A stretch of 64,000 nt of DNA from Spirochaetaceae bacterium (GTDB taxonomy: Bacteria > Myxococcota_A > UBA9160 > UBA4427). The stretch lies in the NCBI GenBank assembly GCA_020632655.1, contig JACKFD010000014.1, positions 1-64,000 of the forward strand. Direction: 5' to 3'. Made by a program: the position numbers and the translations under genes. The notes below the pieces were generated by a model, which saw only the letters and a list, made by a program, of their open reading frames with translations, did not search any database and was not told the DNA's origin. Each line of letters starts with the position of its first letter. Position 1 is the first letter of the stretch. Shown here one piece after another: positions 18,724 through 27,346 of the stretch.

Positions 18724-19109
18724 GGGGGTACCCGGCGGGTGGCCCGACCGGGGCCCGCGATGATTGAGAAGGAGAGACAGAGGGGCCCGGCTCGCGCGGA
18801 GCGGCCTCCTCCCTGGCTCCGATCAGAATGTGGCCTTAACACTACGAAAGGTGTGCGACGATGGCCGATTCCTGGCGCGAACTCAAGCAGAGATCGCGCG
18901 GGGGGGCCATGGCTGCCGGCGCCTTGCCGACCGCCTGCCGCCCGGGGCCGGATTCGGGGGATATCCTCCCTTCGAATTCACCTTGCCTGGGAAATCGGCA
19001 CACACTCATGCGTGGTGAAAACGTTACGCTCCGGACTCGTCCGCTCATCGGAACCTGTGGCGGACGAGTCGATGGGCGCATTGGCCGGGACGACGGGCAC
19101 AGTCTGGAC
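18724..19109. other. 386-bp divergent regulatory region of the EPS locus
   Basis: This stretch separates the two EPS arms. Its base composition from about 18830 is clearly less GC-rich than the surroundings (for example TGGTGAAAACGTTACGCTCC near 19012), and no convincing gene is seen. It must hold the promoters for both arms. It contains a perfect 11-bp inverted repeat (19034-19044 with 19060-19070). I could not assign -10/-35 boxes with confidence. Confidence 0.6.
19034..19070. promoter_or_regulatory. perfect 11-bp inverted repeat in the EPS leader
   Basis: GACTCGTCCGC at 19034-19044 is matched exactly by GCGGACGAGTC at 19060-19070, with a 15-base loop. It ends 39 bases before the proposed sugar-transferase start. 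In RNA it would form a stable stem in the 5' leader; in DNA it could be an operator. There is no following T-run, so it is not a simple terminator. Confidence 0.6.
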
Positions 19110-19817
19110 ATGCGGAAGCGGAAGATGGAGATCGGCAGGGAGCGTTTGCGGCAGGCTCTGGACCGCCTCGGTCGCGATCTCGCGGTCGCGGGCGGCCCGC
19201 GCAGTCGGCGTCGCACGCCGCATTACGCCGCCAAGAAGCGCGCCCTCGACCTCGCGATCTGCCTGGCCGCGCTGCCCTTCGCCTTGCCCGTGCTCCTCGT
19301 CTGTGCGGCCCTCGTCAAGCTCACGAGCGAAGGGCCGGTCTTCTTCGTGCAGGAGCGGACGGGGCAGGGCGGGCGACGCTTCCGGATGCTCAAGTTCCGC
19401 ACGATGGTGAAGGATGCGCCGGCACTTCGGGCGCGGTTGGCCGAGCAGCTCGCGCACGAGGGGCCCGACTTCAAGCTCGTCGACGATCCGCGCATGACGC
19501 CGATCGGCCGCGTGCTGCGCAAGACGAGTCTCGACGAATCGCCGCAGCTCTGGAACGTGCTGTGTGGGGACATGAGCCTCGTCGGTCCGCGCCCGACCTC
19601 CTTCGCCGCGGATCGCTACGACCTCTGGCATACGGAGCGGCTCGAGGTGCCGCCGGGGCTGACGGGCCTCTGGCAGGTCGAGGCCCGCGGCGACATCGAC
19701 TTCGACGAGCGGGTGCGCCGTGACATCGCCTACGTCCGCAATCGCAGCCTCGCCCTCGACCTCTCGATCCTGCTCCGCACCATTCCCGCCGTGCTGCTCC
19801 AGCGCGGCGCCTACTGA
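19110..19817 (+). CDS. EPS-initiating sugar transferase (polyprenyl-phosphate hexose-1-phosphate transferase)
   Basis: About 235 residues of the bacterial sugar-transferase family (WcaJ/RfbP catalytic domain). It has one membrane segment (LAICLAALPFALPVLLVCAAL), then GPVFFVQERTGQGGRRFRMLKFRTM, LRKTSLDESPQLWNVLCGDMSLVGPRP and PGLTGLWQVEARGDIDFDERV, all hallmark motifs. It would load the first sugar-phosphate onto undecaprenyl phosphate. It lacks the extra N-terminal helices of long WcaJ forms. The start is uncertain: the frame is open back to 18861, but codon use and composition before 19110 look non-coding. Its last 11 codons, including the stop, are perfectly duplicated just downstream. Confidence 0.9.
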   Translation: MRKRKMEIGRERLRQALDRLGRDLAVAGGPRSRRRTPHYAAKKRALDLAICLAALPFALPVLLVCAALVKLTSEGPVFFVQERTGQGGRRFRMLKFRTMVKDAPALRARLAEQLAHEGPDFKLVDDPRMTPIGRVLRKTSLDESPQLWNVLCGDMSLVGPRPTSFAADRYDLWHTERLEVPPGLTGLWQVEARGDIDFDERVRRDIAYVRNRSLALDLSILLRTIPAVLLQRGAY

Positions 19818-19850
19818 CCCGCCGTGCTGCTCCAGCGCGGCGCCTACTGA
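19785..19850 (+). repeat. perfect 33-bp tandem duplication at the sugar-transferase 3' end
   Basis: Bases 19785-19817 and 19818-19850 are identical. Each copy encodes P-A-V-L-L-Q-R-G-A-Y plus a TGA stop, so the duplication keeps frame but lies after the first stop and is not translated. It ends nine bases before the next start codon and therefore also lengthens the intercistronic gap. Confidence 0.95.
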
Positions 19851-19859
19851 GCGCCGACC

Positions 19860-20744
19860 ATGTTTCCGCTTCTCCGTCGCCACCAGACACTCTGGGCCGC
19901 CTGGGTCCTCGGCTCCGCGGCCCTGCTCTTCGCGTCGCCCGTACACGGCTTCGGCTGGGCGGAGCTGCTCGCCTGCACGGGCTCGCTCGTGCTGGCGCTG
20001 GACGAGCGCGTGCGGCGGGAGGCGTTGCTCGCGGTCGGACTGCCGGCGCTCGCGCTGATCGCGCTGCTGGATCCGGAGCCGATCGGCGTGGCCAGGCTGG
20101 CCCTGCTCTGGGGCGTCTTCGCGATCGGCGTGGTCTTCGGGGCGCGCGCCCTCGACGACGGACGGGCGCTCGAGCGGATCGCGGGGCAGCTCGTGACGAT
20201 GCCCCAGGATCCCGAGGCCGTGTCGCGCTTCGAGGGTGCGGTCACGCGCGAGATCGGACGCGCGCGGCGGCACGAGCGGAGCTTCGCATTGCTCTCGGTC
20301 GCTCCCCTCCGTCGGACCGGTCCGCCGGACCCGGTCGCGGCCGGCCGTGGCGAGACGAGCGGCCTGCTCGAGGCCCTCGCCGAGGCGCGCATGCGACAGC
20401 AGCTCTTCGACCTGCTGACCCGCGAGCTGCACGTCTACGCGGACGTCGTCATGATGCCCGATCGCGTGCTGGCGCTCGTGCCGGAGACGGACGCACGCGC
20501 GATCGACAGCCTGGAGAAGCGCCTCGCGGCGGCGGCGCTGGGCTCGCTCGGGATCGAGATGCGGATCGGCACGGGGGTGTTCCCGCGCGACGCCGTCTGC
20601 GTCGAGGAGCTGATCCAGGCCGCGGATGCGGCCCGCGAGCGCCGGCGCGGCGAGGTCGGCGCGCGCGCGGTCGCCGCTTCCGCCGCTTCGCGCGCGTCCG
20701 AGGAGCCGCGCGGATCCACCGCCGACGGCGTCGACCAGGCCTAG
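19860..20744 (+). CDS. membrane protein with degenerate GGDEF-like domain
   Basis: A 294-residue protein with about four N-terminal membrane helices (roughly 12-94) and a C-terminal cytoplasmic domain. The domain from about 130 to 262 resembles GGDEF: RARRHERSFALLSVAPL fits the first strand and MRIGTGVFPRDAVCVEELIQ followed by AADAARERR fits the end of the fold. Where the active-site motif GGDEF should lie, the sequence reads MMPDRVLALVPETD, so diguanylate cyclase activity is not expected. It sits second in the EPS plus arm. A role as a signalling or scaffold protein of the EPS machine is inference. Confidence 0.72.
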   Translation: MFPLLRRHQTLWAAWVLGSAALLFASPVHGFGWAELLACTGSLVLALDERVRREALLAVGLPALALIALLDPEPIGVARLALLWGVFAIGVVFGARALDDGRALERIAGQLVTMPQDPEAVSRFEGAVTREIGRARRHERSFALLSVAPLRRTGPPDPVAAGRGETSGLLEALAEARMRQQLFDLLTRELHVYADVVMMPDRVLALVPETDARAIDSLEKRLAAAALGSLGIEMRIGTGVFPRDAVCVEELIQAADAARERRRGEVGARAVAASAASRASEEPRGSTADGVDQA

Positions 20745-20745
20745 C

Positions 20746-22050
20746 ATGGACGGGCTCGCGAGGAGGATGGGGGTCGGGACCGAGGCGCCGGCCCCGGCTC
20801 CGGACGCGGTATCGGACGGACCGCGCCGCGTCGCCTACGTGATGTCGCGCTTCCCGAAGCTGACCGAGACCTTCGTGCTCGACGAGATGCTCGAGCTCGA
20901 GCGGCGCGGCGTCGCCGTCGAGATCTTCCCGCTCTGGCGCGAGCGAGCCGACGTCGTGCATCCCGAGGCGCGTCCCCTCGTCGAGCGCGCACACTACACG
21001 CGGACCCTCGATCTCGCGATCCTGCGCGACAACCTGCTCTGTCTCGTGCGCCGCCCGCGCGTCTACCTCGGGACCCTGTGGGCGATCGTCGTCTCCAACG
21101 TCCGCAGCGCCCGCTACCTCGTGGCCGCGCTCGCGATCTTCCCGAAGTCCGTGCACATGGCCAGGCGCCTCCGGGCGCTCGGTGTCGAGCACGTCCACGC
21201 CCACTTCGCGAGCCATCCCGCCGCCGCCGCCTTCGTGGTCGGGCGGCTGGCCGGGATCCCCTGGAGCTTCACGGCCCACGGATCCGACCTCCATCGCGAG
21301 CAGGCCATGCTCGACCGCAAGGTCGCCGAGGCCGCCTTCGTCGTCGCGATCTCCGACTACAACCGCCGCTTCATCCTCGATCGCGTCGATCCGCGTCATG
21401 CCGACCGCGTCTGCGTGATCCACTGCGGCATCGAGCCGGATCGCTTCGAGTCGGCGATGCCCGGCGAGCTCCGGGGCGGCCGACTCGAGCTCGCCTGCAT
21501 CGGCACGCTCCATGCGGTGAAGGGGCAGGGCGTACTGCTCGAGGCCTGTGCGCAGCTCGAGCGGGCGGACATCGCCTTCCGTTGCCATCTCGTGGGCGAC
21601 GGGCCGGATCGTGCGGCGCTCGAACGACGGGTCCATTCGCTCGGTCTCGACGAGCACGTCGTCTTCCACGGCCGACAGCCGCGGGCCGTCGTCCGCGGGC
21701 TGCTCGCGAGGGTGCACGTCGCGGTCGCACCGAGCGTCCCGACCGCGGATGGAAGACGCGAGGGGATCCCCGTCGTCCTGATGGAGGCGGCGGCCTGCGG
21801 GCTGCCCCTCGTCGCGAGCCGCCTCTCCGGCATCCCCGAGCTCGTGGAGTCCGAGCAGAGCGGACTGCTCGTCGAGCCCGGCGATGTCGACGGCCTGGCC
21901 GCCGCCCTCGCGCGACTCGCCCGCGAGCCGGAGACGCGGGTCCGACTCGGCCGCGCGGCGCGGGCTCGGGTCGAGGCCGGATTCGCCCTCGCCGCCAACG
22001 TCGAGCGGCTGCGCGCCCGTTTCGCGGAAGCCGCCCGGAGCGCTCCGTGA
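20746..22050 (+). CDS. glycosyltransferase family 4
   Basis: A 434-residue GT-B glycosyltransferase. The N-terminal domain has VAYVMSRFPKLTETFVLDEM, typical of colanic-acid-type WcaL/AmsK enzymes, then HVHAHFASHPAAAAFV and FTAHGSDLH. The C-terminal GT1 domain has LHAVKGQGVLLEA, the acceptor loop REGIPVVLMEAAACGLPLVA and a final E-rich nucleotide-sugar motif (VESEQSGLLVEPGD). The ATG at 20746 is one base after the previous stop codon. It would add a sugar to the lipid-linked EPS repeat unit on the cytoplasmic face. Confidence 0.92.
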   Translation: MDGLARRMGVGTEAPAPAPDAVSDGPRRVAYVMSRFPKLTETFVLDEMLELERRGVAVEIFPLWRERADVVHPEARPLVERAHYTRTLDLAILRDNLLCLVRRPRVYLGTLWAIVVSNVRSARYLVAALAIFPKSVHMARRLRALGVEHVHAHFASHPAAAAFVVGRLAGIPWSFTAHGSDLHREQAMLDRKVAEAAFVVAISDYNRRFILDRVDPRHADRVCVIHCGIEPDRFESAMPGELRGGRLELACIGTLHAVKGQGVLLEACAQLERADIAFRCHLVGDGPDRAALERRVHSLGLDEHVVFHGRQPRAVVRGLLARVHVAVAPSVPTADGRREGIPVVLMEAAACGLPLVASRLSGIPELVESEQSGLLVEPGDVDGLAAALARLAREPETRVRLGRAARARVEAGFALAANVERLRARFAEAARSAP

Positions 22051-22081
22051 TCGCCGAGCGCCTCCTCGACCGGGCTGCGCC

Positions 22082-23284
22082 GTGAGCGGGACCCTGCTCC
22101 TCGCCTGGGTCGGACTCGCGCTCGCCGCGATCGCAGCCCCCTACCTGCTCTACCCGCTCGTCCTCTTCGCCCGGGCGCGTCTCGCCCCCGTCCCGGTCGC
22201 CGCGGCCGACGATGCGCCGCGGGTCGACCTCGTGATCTGCGCCCACGACGAGGCGGCGTCGATCGGCGAACGTCTCGAGAATGCCCTCGCGCTCGACTAT
22301 CCGCGGGATCGTCTGCGCATCTGGGTCGCCTCCGACGGCTCGACCGACGGCACGGTCGAAATCGCGCGACGCTTCGAGGGCCGCGGCGTGCACGTGCTCG
22401 ATCTGCCGCGGGGCGGCAAGGCGGCGGCGCTCGCGGCGGCGGTCGAGGCTTCGGCGGCGCTCGAGCCGACGGCTGACATCCTGGCCTTCTCCGACGCGAA
22501 CAGCCTCTGGACGCGGGGATCGATGCGCGCCCTCGTTCGCCCCTTCGCCGACGAGCAGGTCGGCGGGGTCGCGGGCGACCAGCGCTACGACGACGGCGGC
22601 GGGCCCGACGGCGCGATCGGCGAGCGCAGCTACTGGAGCTACGACCGCGTGCTCAAGCGCTGGCAGTCCCAGGCGGGCAACGTCGTCTCGTCGACCGGCG
22701 CGATCCACGCCGTGCGCCGCGCGCTCTTCGAGCCGCCGCCCGCGGACGCGACGGACGACTTCATGATCTCGACCGGCGTGATCGCCCGCGGCCGACGGCT
22801 CGTCTTCGCGCCCGACGCGATCGCGCTCGAGCGACCCGCGGAGAGCGGCGGCGGCGAGTTCCGACGCAAGGTCCGCATCATCACCCGCGGCCTGCGCGCG
22901 GTCGCCTATCGCCGGGCCCTGCTCGACCCCCGCCGCACGGGGCTCTACGCCTTCGAGCTCGCGCTGCACAAGCTCTGGCGGCGACTCGCCTTCCTCCCGC
23001 TCGCGGCGCTCGTGCTCGCGGCGCCGGCCTGTCTCGCGGCGGGTGGCGCGCTGGCGCTGCTCGGGGCGGGGGTGCTGGGGGCCGTCGGGCTCGGGACGGC
23101 GGGGCTCGTCTGGCCCGGCCTGGCTCGACTGCGGCCCGTCGCGCTCGCATCCTACGTCGTCATGGTGAACGCCGCCTGCGCCGTCGCGACCTGGAATGCC
23201 GTACGGGGCCATCGCGTCGCGCGCTGGGACACGGAGCGCCCGGGCGCGTCGTCGACCTCCTCGTCGACGGAGGCCACGTCGTGA
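22082..23284 (+). CDS. glycosyltransferase family 2, membrane bound
   Basis: A 400-residue GT2 enzyme. An N-terminal membrane helix (LLLAWVGLALAAIAAPYLL) is followed by the catalytic domain: DLVICAHDEAASIGERLENA, SDGSTDGT, SDANSLW (DXD-like) and a GDQRYDD segment. Two or three membrane helices close the protein. This layout matches processive or EPS-locus GT2 enzymes. The GTG start gives a normal N-terminus and follows the GT4 stop by 31 bases; the stop overlaps the next start (GTGA). Sugar specificity is unknown. Confidence 0.9.
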   Translation: MSGTLLLAWVGLALAAIAAPYLLYPLVLFARARLAPVPVAAADDAPRVDLVICAHDEAASIGERLENALALDYPRDRLRIWVASDGSTDGTVEIARRFEGRGVHVLDLPRGGKAAALAAAVEASAALEPTADILAFSDANSLWTRGSMRALVRPFADEQVGGVAGDQRYDDGGGPDGAIGERSYWSYDRVLKRWQSQAGNVVSSTGAIHAVRRALFEPPPADATDDFMISTGVIARGRRLVFAPDAIALERPAESGGGEFRRKVRIITRGLRAVAYRRALLDPRRTGLYAFELALHKLWRRLAFLPLAALVLAAPACLAAGGALALLGAGVLGAVGLGTAGLVWPGLARLRPVALASYVVMVNAACAVATWNAVRGHRVARWDTERPGASSTSSSTEATS

Positions 23285-24618
23285 TCTGGCTGTCGACGGC
23301 CGTGCTCTTCCTCGTCTACCTGAACGCGCCGGCGGTCGCCGTGCGGGTGCACGGCGCACCCTTCGCCCTCGGTGCGCTCGTGCCCCTCGCCCTCGTCGTG
23401 CCCGTTGCGTGGCGGGTGCTCGTGCGCGGCGAGGAGCTGCGCTTCCCGAACGTGCTGCTGGCGACGGCGCTGATGCTCGCGCTGCACGGGCTGAGTGCGG
23501 TCTTCTCGGTCCGGCCGATGGAGTCGATGGACGCGCTCGAGGCGTGGCTCGTCGAGGGGCTGGTGCTCGCGTGGCTGATCGCGAACGCGGTCCGTACGCG
23601 GGCCGAGGTGATGGCGGCGGCGGGGGCGCTCGTCGCGGCCGGCGCCGTGATGGGCGCGATCGCCCTCGCGCAGCAGGTGCTGGGACCGGTGGAGCATCCC
23701 TTCTTCGGTTTCGGACAGCTCGACTCCGAGATCAGCGATGCCGCCGGGCGGGTCACCCGCCGCCTCGCCGGCCCGATCGGCGAGACGAACCGCTTCGCAC
23801 AGATCATGGCCGTGCTGATCCCGATCGCCGTCGGCTGCGGGCTCGCCACGCGCGATCGCACGCGATGGCTCTGGCTCGGCGCGGCCGGGCTCGTGAGCCT
23901 CGGCATGCTCTTCGCGTTCTCGCGCGGCGCGATCGTGGCGCTCGCCCTCGTCGTGCCCTTCGCCGTGGCGTTCCGGCTGGTTCGGATGCGACAGGTCGTC
24001 GTGGCCGGCGTGCTCGGCGTCCTGTTGCTCTTCGCGATGCCCCACTACGCGCAGCGCGTGGCGAGCCTCGGCGAGATCGCGCTGCAGGCTCTGGGCGTCG
24101 CGCCAGGCGGCCTGCGCAACGCGGACGGCGCGGCGCGCGGGCGACTGACGGAGATGAAGTCGGCGGGCCTGCTCTTCCTCGACCATCCGCTCCTCGGGGC
24201 CGGCCCCGGACTCGCGCCACTCTACTACGAGCAGTATGCCGGCGTGGTCGGCGGCAAGGTCCGCACGGGCACGCGCCGCTCGCACAACCTCTACCTCCAG
24301 CTCGCCGCGGAGACGGGCGTCGTCGGTCTCGGCGCCTTCCTTTTCTGCGTCGGGCTCGCCTTCCAGCAGATCGACCGAGCGCGCCGACGCTTCGAGCGCG
24401 GGGATCGAGGTCTCTGGGGCCTCGCCTGCGGCCTCGAGCTCGCGCTGATGATCTCGCTCACGACGAGTCTCTTCCTGCACGCCGCCTACATCCGTTATTT
24501 CTGGATCCTGATGGGCCTCGTCGTCGCGACCAGCGTCCAGCCGGGTGTGCCCGCGCTCGCCGCCTTCCTCTCGCGCATGCTGCGCGAGACGGCCCAGCGC
24601 ATCCGGGCGGACGCATGA
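23281..24618 (+). CDS. O-antigen ligase/polymerase-like membrane protein (Wzy-like)
   Basis: A 445-residue protein with about ten to twelve membrane helices. The O-antigen-ligase domain is recognised by LAGPIGETNRFAQIMAVLIP, FAFSRGAIVALALV, the large periplasmic loop with HPLLGAGPGLA and RRSHNLYLQLAAETGVVGL. In this setting, next to a flippase and with Wza and Wzz, polymerisation (Wzy) is more likely than ligation. GTG start overlapping the previous TGA and ATGA overlap with the next gene show tight coupling. Confidence 0.9.
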   Translation: MIWLSTAVLFLVYLNAPAVAVRVHGAPFALGALVPLALVVPVAWRVLVRGEELRFPNVLLATALMLALHGLSAVFSVRPMESMDALEAWLVEGLVLAWLIANAVRTRAEVMAAAGALVAAGAVMGAIALAQQVLGPVEHPFFGFGQLDSEISDAAGRVTRRLAGPIGETNRFAQIMAVLIPIAVGCGLATRDRTRWLWLGAAGLVSLGMLFAFSRGAIVALALVVPFAVAFRLVRMRQVVVAGVLGVLLLFAMPHYAQRVASLGEIALQALGVAPGGLRNADGAARGRLTEMKSAGLLFLDHPLLGAGPGLAPLYYEQYAGVVGGKVRTGTRRSHNLYLQLAAETGVVGLGAFLFCVGLAFQQIDRARRRFERGDRGLWGLACGLELALMISLTTSLFLHAAYIRYFWILMGLVVATSVQPGVPALAAFLSRMLRETAQRIRADA

Positions 24619-26162
24619 GCGAAAGCGGCGACACCGGCGACGGACCGGCCTCGGGCGACGCGGGCGCCGTCAGCCGCCAGCTGCGGGGCGGCAGCCTGCT
24701 GCTCGTCGGGCGGCTGCTCGCGAAGGGGCTCAACTTCGCGGTCCAGGTCGCGATCGTGCGCCTGCTCACGAAGGACGAGTTCGGCGCCTTCGCCTACGGC
24801 CTGGCCCTCGTGCTGGCGGGCGAGCTCGTCGTGAAGGGCGGCCTCGGGCGCGGGGCGAATCGCTTCGTGCCCTATTACGTCGAGCGCGGCGAGCGGGCGG
24901 AGGTGATGGGGACGCTCGCGCTCGTGACCGGGGTGATCGTCGTGCTCGGTCTCGTCGGCTTCGGCGTGCTGGTCGGCGTCTCCCGGCTCGGCCTGGCGGG
25001 GTTCCCATCGGGCGAGGGCGGAAGGGTCGTGTTGCTGCTCTCGGTGCTCGCACCGGTGCAGGCCCTCGACACGATCGGGATCCAGGCCCTCGCCTGCTTC
25101 TCCCGGCCGCGGGAGATCTTCTTCCGCAAGCACGTGCTCGCGCCGGTGCTCCGGCTGCTCGCGGTGGCGCTCGTCTTCGCCCTCGGCGGGGACGGCGCGA
25201 TGCTCGCGCTCGCCTACGTCGCGGGCGGCGTGCTGGGGCTCGTGATCTGCCTGCAGCTCGTCGTGCGTCAGCTCTTCGTGCACGGCGTGCTGCCGCTGCC
25301 GATCTCGGCGTGGCGGGTGCCGTGGCGACCGCTCATCCGCTTCTCGCTGCCTCTGATCAGCTCGGATCTCGTCTTCATCGTGATGACCTTCGTGACGACG
25401 GTCGTGCTGATGACGACCGACGGCGAGCAGGGCGTCGCGTCGATGCGGGCGGTCGTGCCTGCGGCGATGCTGAACCTGCTGGTCGTGCAGAGCTTCTCGA
25501 TGCTCTTCCTGCCGGCGGCCATGCGCTTCCATGCCCGCGGCGACCGCGCGTCCCTCGCGGCGCATCATTGGCAGTCCGTCGCCTGGGTCTCGGTCCTCTC
25601 TTTTCCGATCTTCGCCCTGACCTCGGGCGTCGCGCCGGCCTTCGTGCCGATCGTCTTCGGCGAGGCCTACGCCGACTCGGCGCCGCTGCTCGCGATCCTC
25701 TCGGTCGGCTACTTCGCGGGCGTCTGCATGGCCTTCAACGGCGAGACCCTCCAGGTCTTCCATCGCACGCGCGCGATCGTCGGGACGGACCTGCTCGCGA
25801 TCGGGGCGAGCCTGGCGCTCGCCTTCCTGCTCTGTCCGCGCTGGGGGGCGCTCGGCGCGGCCCTCGCCGTGACCGTCGCGCGCATCGCCAGCACGATCGC
25901 CCGACAGATCGTCGTGCTGCGCGCGCCGGACTTCGGTCGCGTCCCGCCGGCGCAGAAACGCGTCTGGGCGAAGCTCGCCCTCGCCAGTGCGGCCGTGGCG
26001 GCGCTCGGCTGGACGGAGGTCCTGCCGGTCTGGGGGCAGGTGCTGGCGACGGCGCTCGTCTCGCTCGCGCTGCTGCGCTCGACGGCGGCGAGTCTCGACG
26101 TCGCGCGCTCGTTTCCGGAGCTGCTGCGGCTGCCGTTCTTTGCGAAGCTCGTCGGCGTCTGA
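24615..26162 (+). CDS. polysaccharide flippase (Wzx/MOP family)
   Basis: A 515-residue integral membrane protein of the MOP superfamily with about fourteen helices. The start SRQLRGGSLLLVGRLLAKGLNFAVQ and LLTKDEFGAFAYGLALVLAG match the N-terminal flippase pattern (VARxLGPxxFGxxxxA). It begins inside the end of the polymerase gene (ATGA). It would move lipid-linked repeat units to the periplasm for polymerisation and so completes a Wzx/Wzy-dependent pathway. Confidence 0.92.
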   Translation: MSESGDTGDGPASGDAGAVSRQLRGGSLLLVGRLLAKGLNFAVQVAIVRLLTKDEFGAFAYGLALVLAGELVVKGGLGRGANRFVPYYVERGERAEVMGTLALVTGVIVVLGLVGFGVLVGVSRLGLAGFPSGEGGRVVLLLSVLAPVQALDTIGIQALACFSRPREIFFRKHVLAPVLRLLAVALVFALGGDGAMLALAYVAGGVLGLVICLQLVVRQLFVHGVLPLPISAWRVPWRPLIRFSLPLISSDLVFIVMTFVTTVVLMTTDGEQGVASMRAVVPAAMLNLLVVQSFSMLFLPAAMRFHARGDRASLAAHHWQSVAWVSVLSFPIFALTSGVAPAFVPIVFGEAYADSAPLLAILSVGYFAGVCMAFNGETLQVFHRTRAIVGTDLLAIGASLALAFLLCPRWGALGAALAVTVARIASTIARQIVVLRAPDFGRVPPAQKRVWAKLALASAAVAALGWTEVLPVWGQVLATALVSLALLRSTAASLDVARSFPELLRLPFFAKLVGV

Positions 26163-26172
26163 GGGGAGGGCG

Positions 26173-27261
26173 ATGGGCAAGGGATCGACGGGCATCGCCG
26201 CCGTGGCCGCGCTCGCGGCGCTCGTGCTGCTCGGCGCACGATGCGAGGCGGGCGCGCTCGAGCCCGACGGGCGACCCGCGGCGCGGCTCTCGGACGGGCT
26301 CTGGATCTCGCGCGCGGCGCTCGCTGCCTTGCCGACGAGCGGGCCCGCATGGGAGGCGCTCGTCGCGCAGGCGCGACTGCCGATCCCGCGGCCCGACCTC
26401 TCGAATCAGGACGATCCGAGCAACGTGCGCGTGCTCGCGCGGGCGCTCGTCGCGGTACGCACGGCTGACGAGGGGATGGCGACGTCGGTGCGCGCGGCCT
26501 TGCGGCGCGTCCGGGGGACCGAACGCCGCGCGACCGCGCTCGCCGTCGGGCGGGAGCTCGTCGCCTACGTCGTCGCCGCGGACCTCGTCGGACTCGAGGA
26601 CGAGGAGCGCGCGGCCTTCGAGGCCTGGCTGCGGCGCGTCGCGGCGCAGTCCTTCCAGGGGCGCAGCCTCCGCACCGCCCACGAGGATCGGCCCAACAAC
26701 TGGGGCACCCACGCGGGCGCGACGCGACTCGCGATCGCAGCCTACGTCGACGATCGACGCGAGATCGCCCGGGCCGCGTACGTCTTCCGGGGCTGGCTCG
26801 GCGAGATCGACGGCTGGCAGGGCTTCGCGTTCGGTGCTCTCGACTGGCAGGCGGATCCGCGCCGACCGCAGGCCGTGAACCCGCGCGGCGCCGTCCGCGC
26901 CGGTCATCCGATCGGCGGCGTGCTGCCCGACGACCAGCGCCGTAGCGGCCCCTTCCGCTGGCCGCCTCCGAAGGAGAACTACGTCTACGAGGCCTTGCAG
27001 GGCGCCGTGACCCAGGCCGTGCTGCTCGAACGGCTGGGCTACGACCCGTGGAAGTGGGGCGACTCGGCCTTGCGTCGGGCCTTCGAGTGGCTGCACGAGG
27101 AGGCCCGCTATCCCGCCGAGGGCGACGACACCTGGCTGCCCCATCTCGTCAATCGTGCCTACGGGACACGCTTCCCCGCGCCCGTCCCGAGTCGACCGGG
27201 CAAGGGCATGGGATTCAGCGACTGGACCCACGGCGCCCCCGCACCGCCGTCGCCGCACTGA
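26173..27261 (+). CDS. exported polysaccharide-lyase-like protein (alginate lyase fold)
   Basis: A 362-residue protein with a signal sequence (GIAAVAALAALVLLGARCEAGA). The core looks like an alpha/alpha-toroid alginate-lyase-type protein: residues 168-181 read RTAHEDRPNNWGTH, resembling the asparagine/histidine catalytic region of that superfamily, followed by helices with conserved tryptophans. It follows the flippase by 10 bases and ends the EPS plus arm. A periplasmic lyase that trims or clears the polymer is common in such loci. The sugar linkage cut cannot be predicted, and catalytic residues are assigned only by analogy. Confidence 0.68.
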   Translation: MGKGSTGIAAVAALAALVLLGARCEAGALEPDGRPAARLSDGLWISRAALAALPTSGPAWEALVAQARLPIPRPDLSNQDDPSNVRVLARALVAVRTADEGMATSVRAALRRVRGTERRATALAVGRELVAYVVAADLVGLEDEERAAFEAWLRRVAAQSFQGRSLRTAHEDRPNNWGTHAGATRLAIAAYVDDRREIARAAYVFRGWLGEIDGWQGFAFGALDWQADPRRPQAVNPRGAVRAGHPIGGVLPDDQRRSGPFRWPPPKENYVYEALQGAVTQAVLLERLGYDPWKWGDSALRRAFEWLHEEARYPAEGDDTWLPHLVNRAYGTRFPAPVPSRPGKGMGFSDWTHGAPAPPSPH

Positions 27262-27346
27262 TCCCCGACGCGGCAGCGCCTTCGCCGTCGCGCTAAGTAC
27301 TCGCTCGCGACGCGTCCGCCGGGATCGCGCGCCGGAGGGCATCGTC

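Noticed and set aside
18990..19015. A sigma-54-like GGCAC...TGC motif in the EPS leader
   Set aside because: GG and GC are separated by 11 bases, whereas sigma-54 promoters need 10, and the flanking bases fit poorly.
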